A DNA stretch of 64,000 bases from Spirochaetota bacterium. Lineage in GTDB: Bacteria; Spirochaetota; UBA4802; UBA5550. The translations under genes and the position numbers were made by a program. Where the stretch lies: the NCBI GenBank assembly GCA_016933025.1, contig JAFGBT010000009.1, positions 62,001 through 126,000 of the forward strand. Direction: 5' to 3'. Positions 35,198 through 44,382 of the stretch are shown here, piece after piece; the stretch's first letter is position 1; each line of letters starts with the position of its first letter. The notes beneath the pieces are model-generated. The model was not told the DNA's origin, did no database searches, and worked only from the letters and a program-made list of their open reading frames with translations.

Positions 35198-35815
35198 ATG
35201 ATGAAACATTTCATGATAACAGCGCTCGTCCTATCGGCCCTCATGCTGGCAGGCTGCGCGGACGACGACGACGACATTAAGCCTTATATCGGCTATATTA
35301 ACCCGGGTGAATTCCGGCCGCAGGGCATACTTGACGATAAAGAATACTATTTTGACTTTCTGGAAGGCCCCGGAGACAACTGCGGACCGTCGGACATATG
35401 CCTTGCCGTTTATACCAACTGGTATGGAACCTATGAAGATATGTACTACCAGACCGAAGGTATCGCTATAAGTGACAGATACAAATCCAATCCGGTGCTC
35501 GACATGAAGATCTATCGGATTACCGGTTTGGGCGACTGGACAATTTCGTTAATATACAATGGAATCGCCTATTCAGGCACTGCCCCGGTTGGCGCCATCA
35601 GCATCGAATTTTCCGACAGCACTATTCAGACATACCCTGAATACACCACTCCGCTCGGAGATTATTTTGAAGCCTCTGGAATCTATGTACAACGCGCCAC
35701 CATCAAATTTATGAGTGATATTCCGCTGAAAAGTAAAAGCTCCACCATTACCATTGACTGCGGTGATACACCAGGAACCGGTGACAGGATTGTCGCTTAC
35801 AGCCACCGCCTGTAA
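35198..35815 (+). CDS. Lipoprotein of unknown function
   Basis: A 205-residue lipoprotein: MMKHFMITALVLSALMLAGC with the lipobox LAGC, then five consecutive Asp residues, a pattern that tends to direct lipoproteins away from the inner membrane in some diderm bacteria. The mature part is beta-rich with many Tyr and Gly residues and possible disulfide cysteines (NCGPSDIC). I chose the first of two adjacent ATG codons; a longer frame from 35132 would hide the signal peptide. No family recognised. Confidence 0.7.
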   Translation: MMKHFMITALVLSALMLAGCADDDDDIKPYIGYINPGEFRPQGILDDKEYYFDFLEGPGDNCGPSDICLAVYTNWYGTYEDMYYQTEGIAISDRYKSNPVLDMKIYRITGLGDWTISLIYNGIAYSGTAPVGAISIEFSDSTIQTYPEYTTPLGDYFEASGIYVQRATIKFMSDIPLKSKSSTITIDCGDTPGTGDRIVAYSHRL

Positions 35816-35913
35816 GAATAGATACGCCTTTCTGGTAATAAGAAATGGAAAAAAGTTATTCCAGTATTGCCCCCAGTAACACCGGCTCGCATTCTTTGTC
35901 ATACGAAAATGTG

Positions 35914-36558
35914 ATGACGCATAAATTGAAACGATATCTTCCGGCCGGCGTTGCATGCTGTCTGGCAGTCTCGCTTGCACTCCCCTCTCCTGCCCCGGCA
36001 AAAGTGTACAAGCGGGTCAATCCGGACGGATCGATTGAACTTTACAACAAAAATGAAGGCCGCCGATCAAAAGCTTCCGGCGCCTCCCGGAGCATCTCCA
36101 GCAAGTTTGACGAGCTCATCGAAACGGTTTCAGCACGACACGGCATGGATTCCCGGCTCATCAAGTGCATCATCAAGATTGAGTCCGATTTCAACCCGGA
36201 GGCGGTCTCCCCGGCCGGCGCCATGGGCCTCATGCAGCTCATGCAGGAAACCGCGGATTACTATTTTCTGGAAAACCCTTTCGATCCCGAAAAAAACATC
36301 GATACCGGAGTGCGGCATTTCAAGTCGCTGTATGATTATTTCAAGAATGATATCCCTCTGGCGCTCGCCGCCTACCACGCCGGGCTCGGGAGGGTGAAAA
36401 AAAACATGTCCCTGCCCCCCATTCAGTCCACCATCGATTACGTCAACGCCGTGATGCACCTGTACACGGGTAAGAAAGACAGGTATTCGGCAACCGCCGT
36501 ACGGCGGCTGTACAAGAGGATCGAAAAAGATGGAACGATTGTGATATACAGCAAATGA
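35914..36558 (+). CDS. Lytic murein transglycosylase (SLT family)
   Basis: A 214-residue exported enzyme. After a signal peptide (to about residue 29, PAPAKV) comes a short DUF4124-like segment (VYKRVNPDGSIELYNK) and then the SLT domain. The catalytic Glu lies in IIKIESDFNPEAVSPAGAMGLMQLM at about residue 92, and AAYHAGLGRV is the conserved substrate-binding block. It cleaves the MurNAc-GlcNAc bond of peptidoglycan to give 1,6-anhydro ends. The ATG at 35914 is preferred over 35845 because it starts a clean signal peptide. A strong terminator follows. Confidence 0.9.
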   Translation: MTHKLKRYLPAGVACCLAVSLALPSPAPAKVYKRVNPDGSIELYNKNEGRRSKASGASRSISSKFDELIETVSARHGMDSRLIKCIIKIESDFNPEAVSPAGAMGLMQLMQETADYYFLENPFDPEKNIDTGVRHFKSLYDYFKNDIPLALAAYHAGLGRVKKNMSLPPIQSTIDYVNAVMHLYTGKKDRYSATAVRRLYKRIEKDGTIVIYSK

Positions 36559-36564
36559 GGTATC

Positions 36565-36602
36565 AAACAGAAGGCGAGGATGCGTATCCTCGCCTTCTGT
36601 TT
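36565..36602. terminator. Bidirectional Rho-independent terminator
   Basis: A 17-bp perfect stem (AAACAGAAGGCGAGGAT with its complement) around the loop GCGT, flanked by A on the left and T on the right, lies between the converging transglycosylase and fliG genes. It can serve both directions. Confidence 0.85.
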
Positions 36603-36639
36603 AACATCCTCGCCCTCTTGTTTACAAATAAATCGTCGA

Positions 36640-37650
36640 TTATTTTACAAACGTTTCGCCGCCGCGCAGATTGATGACGCCGTTATCGTCAAGATCCCTC
36701 ATGACCTTCACAACCATCCGCCGGCAGTCCTCGACTTCCGAAAGCCGCACCGCGCCCATCGCGTTCATGTCCGAAAGGATATCGGTCGCCCTGTTCTGGC
36801 TCATGTTCCTCAACACCTTGAACCGCACTTCGTCCCCGGCGCCCTTGAGCGCCTTGGCGATGAGGCGATCGTCGCCGACAGTATCGATGACGACCCGAAT
36901 TTCCTGATTGCCAAGGTTCGCGATGTTCTCGAATGCAAAAATTTTATCCCTTATCTGGCCGGACACGTTCGGCATGGCGACCTCGAGGTCCTCCATGAGC
37001 TTCTTTTCATCGTCTCCCGGCATATGCCTTAAAATACCTAGTAGCGTATCAAGCCCGCCGGCGCTGAGCCCCTGGTTCTTTGTCCGGTAATCCTGGTATT
37101 TTTTTTTCAGTGTCTTCACGATGCCCGCGACTGCGTCCGGCATCACCTTGTCCATCTTCGCCATTCGCAGCGCGACGTCTTTCGCCCTGTCGTGGGGCAG
37201 GGACTTCATCACGGCCGCCGACTTTTCCGGGGCGAGAAACGACATGGCCACCGCTATGGTCTGCGGGTTCTCATCTTTCAGGAACGATACGAGCACATCG
37301 TCATCTATCTCGTCAAGTGTGGCGAACTCTCTGTCAATGTCGATGTTTGAAAATTTGGAGAGTATCTGGTCGGCTTTGTTTTCCCCGAATGACTTCTGTA
37401 GAATATCGCGCGCCGCGCCCTCGCCTCCCCTGAGCCTCCGCTTTTCTTTCCGGAGATCGATAAGAAAGCCGCCGATCAGGTCCTCGCGCTCCTCCGGGGA
37501 AAGCCTGTCAATCTTGGCGATCTCGCCCGAGAGCTTCTCGATGCTCGCCTCGTCAAGGTGCTTCATTATTTCTGACGCGACCTTCGGTCCCAGGGCCACC
37601 AGGAGGGCGGCGGCCCGTTCGACGCCGCTCATGTCGAAAACATCTTTCAT
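36640..37650 (-). CDS. fliG: Flagellar motor switch protein FliG
   Basis: A 336-residue FliG, part of the C-ring that transmits torque and sets rotation direction. All three regions are visible: FliG-N (SGVERAAALLVALGP), the middle domain with the EHPQ-type motif present as ENPQTIA at about 126, and the C-terminal torque domain with ALKGAGDEVRFKVLRNMSQNRATDIL and GAVRLSEVED, holding the charged residues that contact the stator. Spirochaetes usually have two FliG copies; this one lies outside a flagellar operon, coupled to an rnfB-type gene by a 4-base overlap, so it may be the auxiliary copy (inference). Confidence 0.93.
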   Translation of the reverse strand: MKDVFDMSGVERAAALLVALGPKVASEIMKHLDEASIEKLSGEIAKIDRLSPEEREDLIGGFLIDLRKEKRRLRGGEGAARDILQKSFGENKADQILSKFSNIDIDREFATLDEIDDDVLVSFLKDENPQTIAVAMSFLAPEKSAAVMKSLPHDRAKDVALRMAKMDKVMPDAVAGIVKTLKKKYQDYRTKNQGLSAGGLDTLLGILRHMPGDDEKKLMEDLEVAMPNVSGQIRDKIFAFENIANLGNQEIRVVIDTVGDDRLIAKALKGAGDEVRFKVLRNMSQNRATDILSDMNAMGAVRLSEVEDCRRMVVKVMRDLDDNGVINLRGGETFVK

Positions 37651-38597
37651 TTCACCGCTTCGACCTTCTCTGCCGACTCAGGCTCGGTTTTCCCGGTTTG
37701 TGATTTCTCTTTTTTCGACTGCGATTCCATGAATTTCTTGGATTTCTCAAGGGGATGAATTACCGGCACCGGGCAGACCTGCACACACCGGTAGCACTGG
37801 ATGCATTTATCGTAATCGATCCGGGCCAGAAAATTATCGACCTTTATCGCCAGCTCAATCTGCGCCGGGTCCTTTTCTGGATATTTTTCCGCCAGCGCCT
37901 GACGGCACGCCTTTTCGCAGAGCTTGCAGGCGATACAGCCCACGGAGCACCCCTTCTTCATGACCGGCGCCTTTTCCTCGTTCCTGCATATTACATGTAT
38001 ATCATTTCCTGACGGCACGAGGCTGATGATGCCCCGCGGGCACGCCTTGACGCAGAGCCCGCAGCCGGTGCAGATTTCACGGTCAATGTCCGGAAGGCCG
38101 TTATCATTCATCGTTATGGCGCCAAAGGGGCAGACGCGCTCGCAGTCGCCGAAACCGAGGCAGCCGTATTCGCAGACCTTGAAGCCAACCATGATGTCCT
38201 GGGCGGCGCCGCAGTCTTTTGGACCGAGGTACTCGAACCTTCTGACAGATTCCGCAAGACCGCCCCTGCAGTGCACTCTCGCCGTGACCGATGCCCCCTC
38301 CCCGGAATAATCGAGGCCCATTATTGCGGCGATCTTACGCGCCGAGTTGGCGCCTCCGACCGTGCAGAGGTCAATGGCGTATTTTTCCTCGACGATCTTT
38401 GTCGCGTACGCGGTACAACCCGGCATTCCGCACGCCCCGCAATCGGCGCCCGGAAGGGCATCTCGGACCTTTTCAATGCGCGGGTCCTCGTCCTTTCGCA
38501 ATTTCAGCATTGCGATCGACAGAAACAGGCCGAACACGGCAGCCAGGCCGCCCAGCGTAATAATGGAAGCAACGGAGGGGAAAAGCGTGTCAATCAT
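37647..38597 (-). CDS. RnfB-like iron-sulfur protein
   Basis: A 316-residue protein in RnfB order: an N-terminal membrane anchor (residues 8-30), the four-Cys cluster region GADCGACGMPGCTAY at about 49-63, then several ferredoxin-type CxxCxxCxxxC motifs (CTGCGLCVKACP, CIACKLCEKAC, CIQCYRCVQVCP). A Lys/Glu/Ser-rich tail ends the chain. RnfB carries electrons between ferredoxin and the membrane Rnf complex. None of the other Rnf genes is in the window. ATG 38597 is chosen because the membrane anchor begins there. fliG follows with a 4-base overlap. Confidence 0.85.
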   Translation of the reverse strand: MIDTLFPSVASIITLGGLAAVFGLFLSIAMLKLRKDEDPRIEKVRDALPGADCGACGMPGCTAYATKIVEEKYAIDLCTVGGANSARKIAAIMGLDYSGEGASVTARVHCRGGLAESVRRFEYLGPKDCGAAQDIMVGFKVCEYGCLGFGDCERVCPFGAITMNDNGLPDIDREICTGCGLCVKACPRGIISLVPSGNDIHVICRNEEKAPVMKKGCSVGCIACKLCEKACRQALAEKYPEKDPAQIELAIKVDNFLARIDYDKCIQCYRCVQVCPVPVIHPLEKSKKFMESQSKKEKSQTGKTEPESAEKVEAVK

Positions 38598-38770
38598 ATT
38601 CCATCTCTTAAAATAATGTTTGTGGGATAAGAATAATTTATGCTTGAAAAAAATCAATAATTTATTTTTTTATGGACAATCGGCCGTGCATGGCTAAAAT
38701 CATCTCGAAAGATTCAGCGGGCCTGCCGGACTGAATCTCGCATGGCATACTCAGGTCAAGGTTCTTTCAT

Positions 38771-39427
38771 ATGCTCAAAAATGAAATGGATACCAGGTAT
38801 CAGACCGAGATAATGACGGCTATCAAAAACCGCAGCGATCTCGTGTTTATATCCTATTCCGGTCTGGAAAATACCGAGGAAAAAATCAAATTCGCCCTGG
38901 CGAAAATCCTCGAGCGCTTCAAGAAAGAAGAACATTTCACCCCCGTACTTTCCTGCATCAAGGAGCTTATCGCCAACGCCACCAAGGCGAACGCAAAAAT
39001 GATCCTCATCAACGAGGGAAAAATCAAAGCCACCGACAACTATGTGGACGTTGTCAAGCAGATACGTAAGATCCTTAACGAGGAAGCACTGCTGGAATAC
39101 GGCATCAAGGCGAAAAAAAACAAACTTTCAACAAGAACCTACCTCAAGGTCCACGGAAACAACCTGATCATCGAGGTGATCAACAACGTGCCGCTCACGG
39201 AAAAAGAATTGAAAAAAATAAGCGAGCGGATCGAGGTTTCGTCGAAATACGACAACATCGCAGAATTTTACATGGAAAACCCGGACCCCGAGGCGGAAGG
39301 CATGGGCCTCGGGCTTTCCATGGTCGTCATTTTGCTTAAAAACATCAACATATCGCACAAGAACTTCGTGGTGACCACAGACGGAAGTAACAAGACCTAC
39401 GCCACAATCCTCGTACCGCTTGCCTAG
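38771..39427 (+). CDS. Stand-alone GHKL ATPase domain protein (histidine-kinase-like ATP binding)
   Basis: A 218-residue cytoplasmic protein with the ATP-binding boxes of the histidine-kinase/Hsp90/MutL fold: the N box CIKELIANATKAN at about 59-71 and the G2 box EGMGLGLSMVVILLK at about 177-191. No phospho-acceptor His domain, sensor or receiver is attached. Such solitary domains may act as anti-sigma kinases (RsbW/SpoIIAB type) or as helpers of other kinases; a STAS protein occurs far downstream in this window but is not linked by position. It converges on the radical SAM gene with a 4-base overlap. Confidence 0.75.
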   Translation: MLKNEMDTRYQTEIMTAIKNRSDLVFISYSGLENTEEKIKFALAKILERFKKEEHFTPVLSCIKELIANATKANAKMILINEGKIKATDNYVDVVKQIRKILNEEALLEYGIKAKKNKLSTRTYLKVHGNNLIIEVINNVPLTEKELKKISERIEVSSKYDNIAEFYMENPDPEAEGMGLGLSMVVILLKNINISHKNFVVTTDGSNKTYATILVPLA

Positions 39428-40353
39428 ACCATCCGATAAAAATCGCCCCGCTCAAGCTTCTCAACCGTGACCATCCCTGATGCAATCATCGAATCGAGGG
39501 CGAGCTCAAGGGCCGAGCGATCCGGACCAAGCGCGGCGAGAAGATCATCGATGGTGGACGGCCTCCTCCGCAGAATCGAGATTATGGATTTCACCAGGTT
39601 GTCGGCATTCGGCCCGGCGCCCGCGCGCGACGCCGGCCTGCCTATGATCTCCACCTCGAGAGGGCGGAAAAAATCCGCGATGGAGTGCAGAAGCCCCTTC
39701 TCCGCGGGCTCCACCCAGTCGACAGTGCCCGGCCGGTCCAGACTGTTGATCTGTACCCTGTCCGGCCTGATATCCAGGCAGGCCTGCCTGAGCAGCAACA
39801 GCTCTTCCTTCACGTCGTTAACGCCCGGCACAATGAATATCTCGAGAAATATCTTCCCGCTGAACTCCCGCCTGAAGGCGGCAAGCCCCTCGATCAACTT
39901 ATCGGAGGTTATGCCGGCGGCCGGCCGGCAGATCCTGTCGAACACCTCCGGGCTCACGGCATCAAGCGAGGGAATCACGATATCCGCGCCTGCGACGTCG
40001 CGTCGCACGACGGGGTCCGAAAACAACGTTCCATTGGTGAGCACGGCTATGCTGTAGCGCGGGTGATTCTCTCTGATGTGGGTTATTATCCTTCCGATGC
40101 CGGAATGGAGCGTCGGCTCGCCTGACCCGGAAAAGGTGACGAAATCTATCGTTGGCGAACCGGAGAGGTACCGGTCCAGCTCGGAGATCACGTCGTCGGT
40201 CGGGACATACTCGGCTCTTTTCGAGGTGAGTTCAGTAGTTTCGCCGCATTCGCAGTAGACGCAGCTGAGCGAACAGGTCTTGTAGGTAACCAGGTCCACC
40301 CCGAGTGATATCCCGAGCCTGCGGGAATTGACTGGGCCGAAAAGGTATTTCAT
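39424..40353 (-). CDS. Radical SAM protein with C-terminal winged-helix-like tail
   Basis: A 309-residue radical SAM enzyme. The family hallmark KYLFGPVNSRRLGISLGVDL precedes the cluster motif CSLSCVYC, and FSGSGEPTLH is the SAM-binding GGE-like block. The last 65 residues form a small helical, possibly winged-helix domain (RRRPSTIDDLLAALG). I start at the ATG at 40353 because family members begin at MKYLFGPV; a GTG at 40371 would instead overlap the upstream gene. The substrate of this subfamily is not known to me. Overlap with the 3' end of the ATPase gene is 4 bases. Confidence 0.82.
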   Translation of the reverse strand: MKYLFGPVNSRRLGISLGVDLVTYKTCSLSCVYCECGETTELTSKRAEYVPTDDVISELDRYLSGSPTIDFVTFSGSGEPTLHSGIGRIITHIRENHPRYSIAVLTNGTLFSDPVVRRDVAGADIVIPSLDAVSPEVFDRICRPAAGITSDKLIEGLAAFRREFSGKIFLEIFIVPGVNDVKEELLLLRQACLDIRPDRVQINSLDRPGTVDWVEPAEKGLLHSIADFFRPLEVEIIGRPASRAGAGPNADNLVKSIISILRRRPSTIDDLLAALGPDRSALELALDSMIASGMVTVEKLERGDFYRMV

Positions 40354-40367
40354 GGCTCGATCCCGGG

Positions 40368-42080
40368 TCACTTCCTCTTCGCGAGCCTGACCGTGAGGTT
40401 GAATGAAACCACATTGTCAGCTTTTTCGCCGATGATAACGAGGTCCGTCATCTTATCCATAACGCCGGCTACTGCCCTGTTGCGGTAGGCGTAGATCATA
40501 AGCAGGGCACCGAAAAAACTCTCCTTTTTTACATAGGCGAGAAAGAAAACTTTATCGCCGAGCCTTTTTATGATTTCGTCCCCGCCTCCCCCGTGCGATA
40601 GTTCCTTGCTGGACAGCGCCGTCGCGATGAGATCGACATCATTGCCGATGTAAATACCCCGCCGGTCAAATACAACATGGTTTTTGTTGTTCTTGGAGTC
40701 TATATACCAGAAGGATTTCACCCCGCCGACTGCAGCGGTACCAAACCGGTTGGTGCCCTTGTATTTTTCTTTGAGGTGGCCGGATGATTTGTCCCAGAGT
40801 GAAACCGAGCGCTCGGGATCGTCCATCGGCATGAAGAACAGATACCCGCCGCCGGCCCCCTTCGGCTGTCCCGCGATGATGTTCAGCACGCCGCTGCTGT
40901 AAGGAACGACATCTTTCCCGAAATCGATGCCGAGCTGGTCCCTGATCTCCTCTGTGAAATCGTGGTAATAGGCGCAGCCCGGCGTATCCTTTTTACAGAG
41001 GCTCTCTATTTTATTATAATCAAACGAAATATATGAGTACGTCGCGGCATTTTTAACGTGGAGCGCCCGTCCATACGTCCCGGTTTTGATCACCTGGAGG
41101 AGCGTGTTCACGGTATCGCTCGCGGTGTTGAACCTGGCGGCAAAGTCAATATCTATCATCTCAGGCTTAACCGTCGCGCCCATGAAGGCATAGTCCACTG
41201 AGTTAAACAGGGACGCCCCGCCCGACAGCCTCTCGAGCTCCGGGCGGACCGACGGCCGTCCCGCGGCCGCGTCGGCGATATAGGCGGCCTCTTTCAGAAT
41301 GGCGCCGCCGAAGGCGCTCTCCTGAATTTTCTGGTTATCCTGCTTCTTTTCATTCTTCTTTTTATTCTCCTTTTCCCGTTCCCGTTCAAGGCGACTGCGC
41401 AGGGCATGCTTGAGAAAATCCCTCGTGGCATATGCCTTCAGATCGCATTCCTTTCTCGCACGAGCGAGATAGTCGTTATACATCGGGTCGAGTGCAAGAT
41501 AGCCGGCGTTGTCGGCCTTCGCGTCAATTACGCTCCTGATAAGCTCGCCAGTTGATCCTGCCGCCAGCACGCCGTCCAGGGCGGTGAAAAAGATGTCCCG
41601 GTGCGACTGGAATATCTTATAGCCCCGATAATCGGTAATGGCCGGATACAGGTCCATGCTATCGGGCCCCGACATCTTTTTCAGTATTTCAACAAATTTC
41701 AGCGGGAAGGTTTTTTCATCCAGTACCGGCAGGAAGATAATGACCCGGTCCTGGCGCTGTTTGCCGTCCGGATATATGGCCAGACTCGCCGAACGTTCTA
41801 CGTCTATACCGGCATTCTTCAGCGATTCGATGTCAAGAGGGTCAATGCCGGTCTTTGCCTTGATTGATAGTATCGTTTTGTTGTATTTATCCGCATATTC
41901 GGCTGACAGGAGATTGTCGCCAGCGAACCGTACCGTCTCTATGAATTTTTTTATCCGTGAGGTTTTCATGAAAAGCATCAGCGAGGAAGGAGTTATCGCT
42001 TCAACGACGTCAGCCCGCTCCTGGGGATACCCCCCGACCGCAAGCGCAATGGTCATCATAACAAGAACGATTTTTTTCAT
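40368..42080 (-). CDS. Secreted DUF3352-like protein of unknown function
   Basis: A 570-residue exported protein (signal peptide about 1-20, MKKIVLVMMTIALAVGGYPQ). The pattern VVEAITPSSLMLFMKTSRIKKFIETVRF, repeated predicted lobes and the phrases ALDGVLAAGSTGELIRSVIDA and FGKDVVPYSSGVLNIIAG recall DUF3352 proteins, which are large secreted proteins with no known activity. A very basic and acidic low-complexity stretch (REREKENKKKNEKKQDNQ, about residues 232-250) interrupts the fold. Its stop codon lies close to the radical SAM start. Confidence 0.6.
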   Translation of the reverse strand: MKKIVLVMMTIALAVGGYPQERADVVEAITPSSLMLFMKTSRIKKFIETVRFAGDNLLSAEYADKYNKTILSIKAKTGIDPLDIESLKNAGIDVERSASLAIYPDGKQRQDRVIIFLPVLDEKTFPLKFVEILKKMSGPDSMDLYPAITDYRGYKIFQSHRDIFFTALDGVLAAGSTGELIRSVIDAKADNAGYLALDPMYNDYLARARKECDLKAYATRDFLKHALRSRLEREREKENKKKNEKKQDNQKIQESAFGGAILKEAAYIADAAAGRPSVRPELERLSGGASLFNSVDYAFMGATVKPEMIDIDFAARFNTASDTVNTLLQVIKTGTYGRALHVKNAATYSYISFDYNKIESLCKKDTPGCAYYHDFTEEIRDQLGIDFGKDVVPYSSGVLNIIAGQPKGAGGGYLFFMPMDDPERSVSLWDKSSGHLKEKYKGTNRFGTAAVGGVKSFWYIDSKNNKNHVVFDRRGIYIGNDVDLIATALSSKELSHGGGGDEIIKRLGDKVFFLAYVKKESFFGALLMIYAYRNRAVAGVMDKMTDLVIIGEKADNVVSFNLTVRLAKRK

Positions 42081-42464
42081 GGTGTTATCCGCCTGAAACT
42101 CAATTTCCGTGTATTTTACAGTACGGGGCGTCAGGATGCAAGAAAAATATATTGAGACGGCTTGAGCAGACTATAAGCGGCATTTTTATTGGTCGAGATC
42201 TGTCCCGCGAGAAGACGACAGGGAAGTCGCCGGTTCCGTCGCGTAAACATGAGGTTTTTTCACGGCGGACGAGGAGGACAGCTCCCGACCAATACCATCA
42301 GTACCCATATATACTATTCATAATAATACCGACCCAAGCCGGATAATTGTATTGCAAAAAAACAGTTGAACAACTATATCGGAACTTGTAGAGTAATGGC
42401 GGCCTGGTGCCGCACGCATTCAGCGCGCGGCACCAGGTAATGATAATACTTCACGGAGCGTGCC
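42081..42464. other. Intergenic region upstream of the homocysteine cassette
   Basis: About 380 bases between divergent genes. The only marked structure is the hairpin at 42403-42437. I see no convincing promoter pair and no credible small gene. Confidence 0.5.
42403..42437 (+). promoter_or_regulatory. Strong leader hairpin before the homocysteine cassette
   Basis: CCTGGTGCCGC and GCGGCACCAGG form an 11-bp perfect stem with a 13-base loop, ending 27 bases before the ATG at 42465. No T-tract follows, so it is not a simple terminator. A protein-binding leader or mRNA-stability element would fit. I could not match it to a known riboswitch. Confidence 0.45.
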
Positions 42465-43658
42465 ATGATCGGCGTCGAAATAAAAAAAAGCTACGAAGAG
42501 ATCAATAGTAAAATCCGGGAAGGAAAAGCGGTTGTTGTCACCGCGGAAGAGATGCCGAAGATCGTCGAGTCGGAAGGCATAGACGGCGCGTTCCGCAAGG
42601 TGGACGTCGTCACCACGGGGACGTTCGGCACCATGTGCTCGTCCGGTGCCTTTATCAATATTGGCCACACCAGGCCGCGCATGAAGGCGTCGAAGATCTG
42701 GCTCAACAACGTCGAAGCGTACGGCGGCATTGGCGCGGTGGACTGCTACATCGGGGCCACACAGGTCCAGGAAAACGACCCCCTCAACATGGTACACCCG
42801 GGAACCTTCAAATACGGCGGCGGCCACGTCATAGAGGACCTCATCGCCCGTAAAAAAATCAGGCTCCGCGCCGCGGGATATGGGACGGATTGCTATCCTT
42901 TAAGGGAATTCGAGTCAACGATAACAATCGACGACCTCCGCAACGCCATCATGTTCAATCCCCGCAACTCATACCAGAACTACAACTGCGCGGTCAATAT
43001 GTCTGAGAAAACCATATACACCTACATGGGCATCCTGAAGCCGGACATGGCCAACGCAAGTTATTCGAGCGCCGGTCAGCTCTCCCCGCTCCTGAATGAC
43101 CCTTACTACTGGACCATCGGCGCCGGCACCCGCATCTTTCTCTGCGGCGCGGCCGGTTCCGTAGCCTGGCACGGGACCCAGCATGCGCCCGAATGCAAGC
43201 GGGGGCGGAACGGTATCCCGGCCGAGGGCGGCGGCACGCTCGCCGTCGTGGGCAACATGAAAGAAATGGATCCCCGGTTTGTGCGCGGGGCGTCGTTCAC
43301 CGGGTATGGCTGCTCCATCATGATCGGCATCGGCATTCCCATTCCCATCCTGAACAGGGACCTGGCTTTCTATACCGGTCGATCGGACAGAGACCTTGTC
43401 TGCCCTGTGGTCGACTACGGAATCGATTATCCCTCTGGCACCGGCACGCCTCTGGGAGAGGTGAGCTACGCCGAGCTGAAAAGCGGACTGATAGAATTCA
43501 AGGGAAGAACGGTCGAGACCGCGCCCCTGTCGAGCTACCCGATGGCGCGCGAGATAGCGAATACGTTAAAGGACTGGATCATGCGGGGATTTACCATCGG
43601 TGTTCCCCAGTCGGCGCTCCCGACGGTACCCCGGGGAAAAAATGATGAAACGCGCTGA
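42465..43658 (+). CDS. Homocysteine biosynthesis protein (COG1900/DUF39)
   Basis: This 397-residue protein belongs to the DUF39/HcyBio family (GTFGTMCSSGAFINIGHT, GGIGAVDCYIGATQV, GAAGSVAWHGTQHAPECKRG, ASFTGYGCSIMIGIGIPIPIL). In Methanosarcina the COG1900 protein, with a NIL-ferredoxin and a COG2122 protein, makes homocysteine directly from aspartate semialdehyde and sulfide, bypassing O-acyl-homoserine. Several conserved Cys residues suit sulfur handling. This version lacks the C-terminal CBS domains found in some homologues. The other two members of the set follow immediately: one overlaps by 17 bases, the next by 4. Confidence 0.88.
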   Translation: MIGVEIKKSYEEINSKIREGKAVVVTAEEMPKIVESEGIDGAFRKVDVVTTGTFGTMCSSGAFINIGHTRPRMKASKIWLNNVEAYGGIGAVDCYIGATQVQENDPLNMVHPGTFKYGGGHVIEDLIARKKIRLRAAGYGTDCYPLREFESTITIDDLRNAIMFNPRNSYQNYNCAVNMSEKTIYTYMGILKPDMANASYSSAGQLSPLLNDPYYWTIGAGTRIFLCGAAGSVAWHGTQHAPECKRGRNGIPAEGGGTLAVVGNMKEMDPRFVRGASFTGYGCSIMIGIGIPIPILNRDLAFYTGRSDRDLVCPVVDYGIDYPSGTGTPLGEVSYAELKSGLIEFKGRTVETAPLSSYPMAREIANTLKDWIMRGFTIGVPQSALPTVPRGKNDETR

Positions 43659-44382
43659 ACGGTTTTACCGGGATTTCACCGCTACGGCGAGATGGAAAAG
43701 CTTCCGCGTGAAGGTTGAAACATCGGACCTTTACATCCGGGCCGGCAGAGATCTTTCGCAGCAGGCGGAAAAAATCGTGCACCGTCTGCGCAACGATATC
43801 GAGGAGCACATCGAGCGGCAGAACGAGTTTCTTACCTCCTACACGCCGGTGAAGCGCCTGGACGGCTATCCCGACGTAATACGCATGATGTATGACGCCT
43901 CGGAACTCGCCGGCGTGGGTCCCATGGCCGCGGTCGCAGGTGCCATTGCCGAATCTGCAGGCCGCGAGCTGGCGGGATATACGGATGAAATCATAATTGA
44001 GAACGGCGGCGATATATGGATGAATATAGCCGCTCCGGCGTCCGTTTTCATCTACCCGGGCGGGCACCATTTTGGATGCGTCGCAATGAAGATTTCTCCC
44101 GGCAGAACGCCATGCGGCGTCTGTACCTCGTCGGCACGGATCGGGCATTCCTTCAGCTTCGGGAAGGCTGAATCAGCGACGGTGATTACTCCCGAAGCGG
44201 CCATTGCTGACGCCATCGCCACCGAGGTGTGCAACCGTGTTAAAACCGAAGATGACATGGAGGATGCGGCCCGGTTCGGCATGGAACGGGGTGCCGAAGG
44301 AGTGGTCATCATATACCGCGACAGACTCTTGGCCCAGGGGAACGTGGAACTTGCGGATCCGAATGATGGAGAAGTGCAATGA
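43642..44382 (+). CDS. UPF0280/COG2122 protein (ApbE-like fold), homocysteine pathway partner
   Basis: A 246-residue protein of the UPF0280 family: RFYRDFTATARWKSFRVKVETSDLYIRA at the start, ELAGVGPMAAVAGAIAE in the centre and IIENGGDIW, typical of this ApbE-related group. Genetic work in methanogens links COG2122 to sulfide-dependent homocysteine formation, with the exact step unclear. I start at the first of two adjacent ATGs at 43642, with GGGG seven bases upstream; it overlaps the previous gene by 17 bases, and its stop overlaps the next start by 4 bases. Confidence 0.85.
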   Translation: MMKRAERFYRDFTATARWKSFRVKVETSDLYIRAGRDLSQQAEKIVHRLRNDIEEHIERQNEFLTSYTPVKRLDGYPDVIRMMYDASELAGVGPMAAVAGAIAESAGRELAGYTDEIIIENGGDIWMNIAAPASVFIYPGGHHFGCVAMKISPGRTPCGVCTSSARIGHSFSFGKAESATVITPEAAIADAIATEVCNRVKTEDDMEDAARFGMERGAEGVVIIYRDRLLAQGNVELADPNDGEVQ

